From the NCBI GenBank assembly GCA_024400565.1, contig JAKSMQ010000001.1:1-64000 (forward strand): a DNA stretch of 64,000 bases. Direction: 5' to 3'. Source of the stretch: Bacteroidales bacterium (lineage in GTDB: Bacteria; Bacteroidota; Bacteroidia; Bacteroidales; P3). The translations under genes and the position numbers were made by a program. The notes below the pieces were generated by a model. That model ran no database searches and was not told the DNA's origin. It worked only from the letters and a program-made list of their open reading frames with translations. The stretch's first letter is position 1; every line of letters begins with the position of its first letter. Of the stretch, positions 62,794 to 64,000 are shown one piece after another.

Positions 62794-62830
62794 AAGAATA
62801 AGGATGCTTTGTTTCAGCATCCTTATTCTT
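62794..62830. terminator. Terminator of the nitroreductase gene
   Basis: AAGAATAAGGATGCT and AGCATCCTTATTCTT form a perfect 15-bp stem with a 7-nt loop. The minus strand continues TTTCAAA, so it serves the minus-strand nitroreductase gene and perhaps also the MBL gene. Confidence 0.8.
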
Positions 62831-62850
62831 GTTCTGGGGGAATCGTTTCT

Positions 62851-63501
62851 CTATCCGATAATCAAATCTTTAAGCTGTACCTTGGGAACAAAATGGACCG
62901 TACCCCGCTCGGTATCTTTGCGATAGTAGGCGTGATTGTCCTGTTCGGAGATGGGAGTCAACTCAAACTGCTCGGCCCCTTTTCCTATAGCCAATACCGC
63001 CAACGGGGGATAAGGCAGAGCGAGTTGCTCTTGGATATTCTTCTTGTTGAAGGCACAGATAATAAGTCCGTTCAATCCCATTTCTACAGCCTTGAGAAGC
63101 ATGCTCTGAAGGGAGATTCCAAGGTCGATATCGACCATCTTGTCCTCCTCTTTGGCAGAACAGACTACTACAAATGCCTCGGGTTCTGTCCCTGGGAAAG
63201 GGAGATGCAACTCGGGCAAGGCTCCACCCATTTTTACGTTAGAAAGTACGATTTGTGATTCGGGACCCTGGGTAACAAGCCTGAACCGCAAAGCCTGCTG
63301 ATTACGGGCCGAGGGTATGCGGGTGTTAACGGCAACTATCTGTTCAAGCATAGCGCGAGAAACGACGAAATCTTTCTTGTACCCGCGGGTACTACGGTTC
63401 TTGGTGAGGAGTTCTTCAACGGTATGGCCCACCTTTTTGGTTTTGGTAGGACCTTTTCCGAAGCATTCTTCGTAGCGTTTTTCCAGATAATTGTCAGCCA
63501 T
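62851..63501 (-). CDS. Nitroreductase family protein
   Basis: 216 residues from MADNYLEKRYEE; the open frame extends 20 codons upstream, but that part (MSSIWLLASAFLKTLQ) does not look like the family. FMN-binding motifs NRSTRGYKKD, RIPSARNQQALRFR, DIDLGISLQSMLLKAVEMGLNG and PPLAVLAIGKG are present. Such enzymes reduce nitro compounds or quinones with NAD(P)H in the cytosol. The last 30 residues, YYRKDTERGTVHFVPKVQLK, are family-typical. It lies 84 bp after aspS on the same strand. Confidence 0.88.
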   Translation of the reverse strand: MADNYLEKRYEECFGKGPTKTKKVGHTVEELLTKNRSTRGYKKDFVVSRAMLEQIVAVNTRIPSARNQQALRFRLVTQGPESQIVLSNVKMGGALPELHLPFPGTEPEAFVVVCSAKEEDKMVDIDLGISLQSMLLKAVEMGLNGLIICAFNKKNIQEQLALPYPPLAVLAIGKGAEQFELTPISEQDNHAYYRKDTERGTVHFVPKVQLKDLIIG

Positions 63502-63585
63502 TGGGGATTGGGATTGAAGGGTTTTTAGAAAGGCAGAAGCGAGCAGCCATATGCTACTCACTTCTAACCTATTATCTGAGAGTTA

Positions 63586-64000
63586 TTATTTCTCTATAGG
63601 GCGAACGTCGATCATCAGTTCGTCGAGCTGGGCATCAGAAATGGGACTGGGGCTTCCGCTCATTACGTCGCGACCTGCATTATTCTTGGGGAATGCGATA
63701 AAGTCGCGGATGTTGTCGGCCTTGCCGAAGAGCGAACACAGACGGTCGAAACCATATGCCAGACCTGCATGAGGAGGAGCGCCATAGGTGAAGGCATCCA
63801 TCAGGAAGCCAAACTGGGAAGCAGCCTGCTCGTCGGTAAAGCCCAGCATGTGGAACATCTTGTTCTGGATGTTGCGGTCGTGGATACGGATAGATCCGCC
63901 ACCCAGCTCGGTACCGTTGAGCACGATATCGTAAGCGTTGGCACGGATCTCGCCCCAGCGGCTGGGGTCGTCGATAAGAGCCTCATCCTCGGGCTTGGGA
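63586..64000 (-). CDS. aspS: Aspartyl-tRNA synthetase, C-terminal part (cut by window edge)
   Basis: About 137 codons are inside the window. [40 protein letters not shown] and GFDRLCSLF (motif 3 Arg), then [10 protein letters not shown] and the tail [10 protein letters not shown] are typical of the bacterial AspRS catalytic core and C-terminus. The enzyme charges tRNA-Asp. The start lies beyond position 64000. Confidence 0.95.
   Translation of the reverse strand, partial: PKPEDEALIDDPSRWGEIRANAYDIVLNGTELGGGSIRIHDRNIQNKMFHMLGFTDEQAASQFGFLMDAFTYGAPPHAGLAYGFDRLCSLFGKADNIRDFIAFPKNNAGRDVMSGSPSPISDAQLDELMIDVRPIEK

Overview
The window reads as a chromosomal segment of a member of the Bacteroidota, most likely order Bacteroidales. 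The evidence is the gene content (DUF4954, DUF4296, FucP-type sugar carrier, RibF, a C10 protease with a type IX secretion tail, secreted LRR protein), many promoters with the Bacteroidota -7 element TAnnTTTG (often TACTTTTG, TATTTTTG or TATCTTTG) and, upstream, TTTG, and an almost complete lack of Shine-Dalgarno sequences. I cannot name the family or species.

Layout. 0.5-7.4 kb: a divergent phosphoglycerate kinase, an HD phosphohydrolase, the (p)ppGpp synthetase/hydrolase followed by mazG, and recA with a small secreted protein. 7.8-14.6 kb: an Fe-type alcohol dehydrogenase and a minus-strand block of BatA-like protein, nth, an EEP-fold hydrolase, a rhomboid homologue and aroE. 15.0-21.4 kb: an AT-rich accessory island of small lipoproteins and membrane proteins, bounded by two copies of the same lipoprotein gene, with a YeiH-type transporter inside. 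21.6-25.5 kb: two tRNA-Leu genes, then a NUDIX-winged-helix regulator (NrtR type) divergent from a vWA/macro-like fusion and an ADP-ribosylglycohydrolase. 25.9-30.9 kb: rimP-nusA-infB and tRNA-Arg. 31-38.9 kb: an MBL lipoprotein, a second macro-like protein, an aminotransferase, and the operon ribF-LRR-nitrilase-mutS2. 39.3-47.7 kb: a FucP-like carrier, atpE-F-H-A-G (without atpB, atpD or atpC), nagB and a NagB-like/PIG-L fusion. 48-55.7 kb: secreted C10 protease, DUF4954, tRNA-Val, DUF4296 lipoprotein, YifB/ComM ATPase, lipoprotein nitroreductase, glutathione peroxidase. 55.7-59.4 kb: a gene-poor zone of repeats and decayed mobile-element genes. 59.4-64 kb: infC-rpmI-rplT-rplS, an MBL protein, a nitroreductase and the 3' part of aspS.

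Two things stand out. First, the region at 22.5-25.5 kb looks like a self-contained ADP-ribose/NAD-linked module: a NUDIX regulator, three similar operator-like palindromes in the divergent promoter region, a vWA protein fused to a macro-like domain, and an ADP-ribosyl hydrolase. Second, the intergenic DNA carries a family of short tandem repeats whose unit sequence differs at each of seven loci while the period stays at 11 bp, about one DNA helical turn; at three loci the second half is inverted. A further unusual element is a pair of about 155-bp inverted-repeat structures at 57.15-57.83 kb, next to decayed DUF3987-like genes, whose two arms have changed together.

Several proteins look like altered enzymes: the phosphoglycerate kinase lacks a conserved substrate Arg, the rhomboid lacks its catalytic His, and the NagB half of the PIG-L fusion lacks the Asp and His of the deaminase site. 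All family names come from motif recognition by eye, without database searches.
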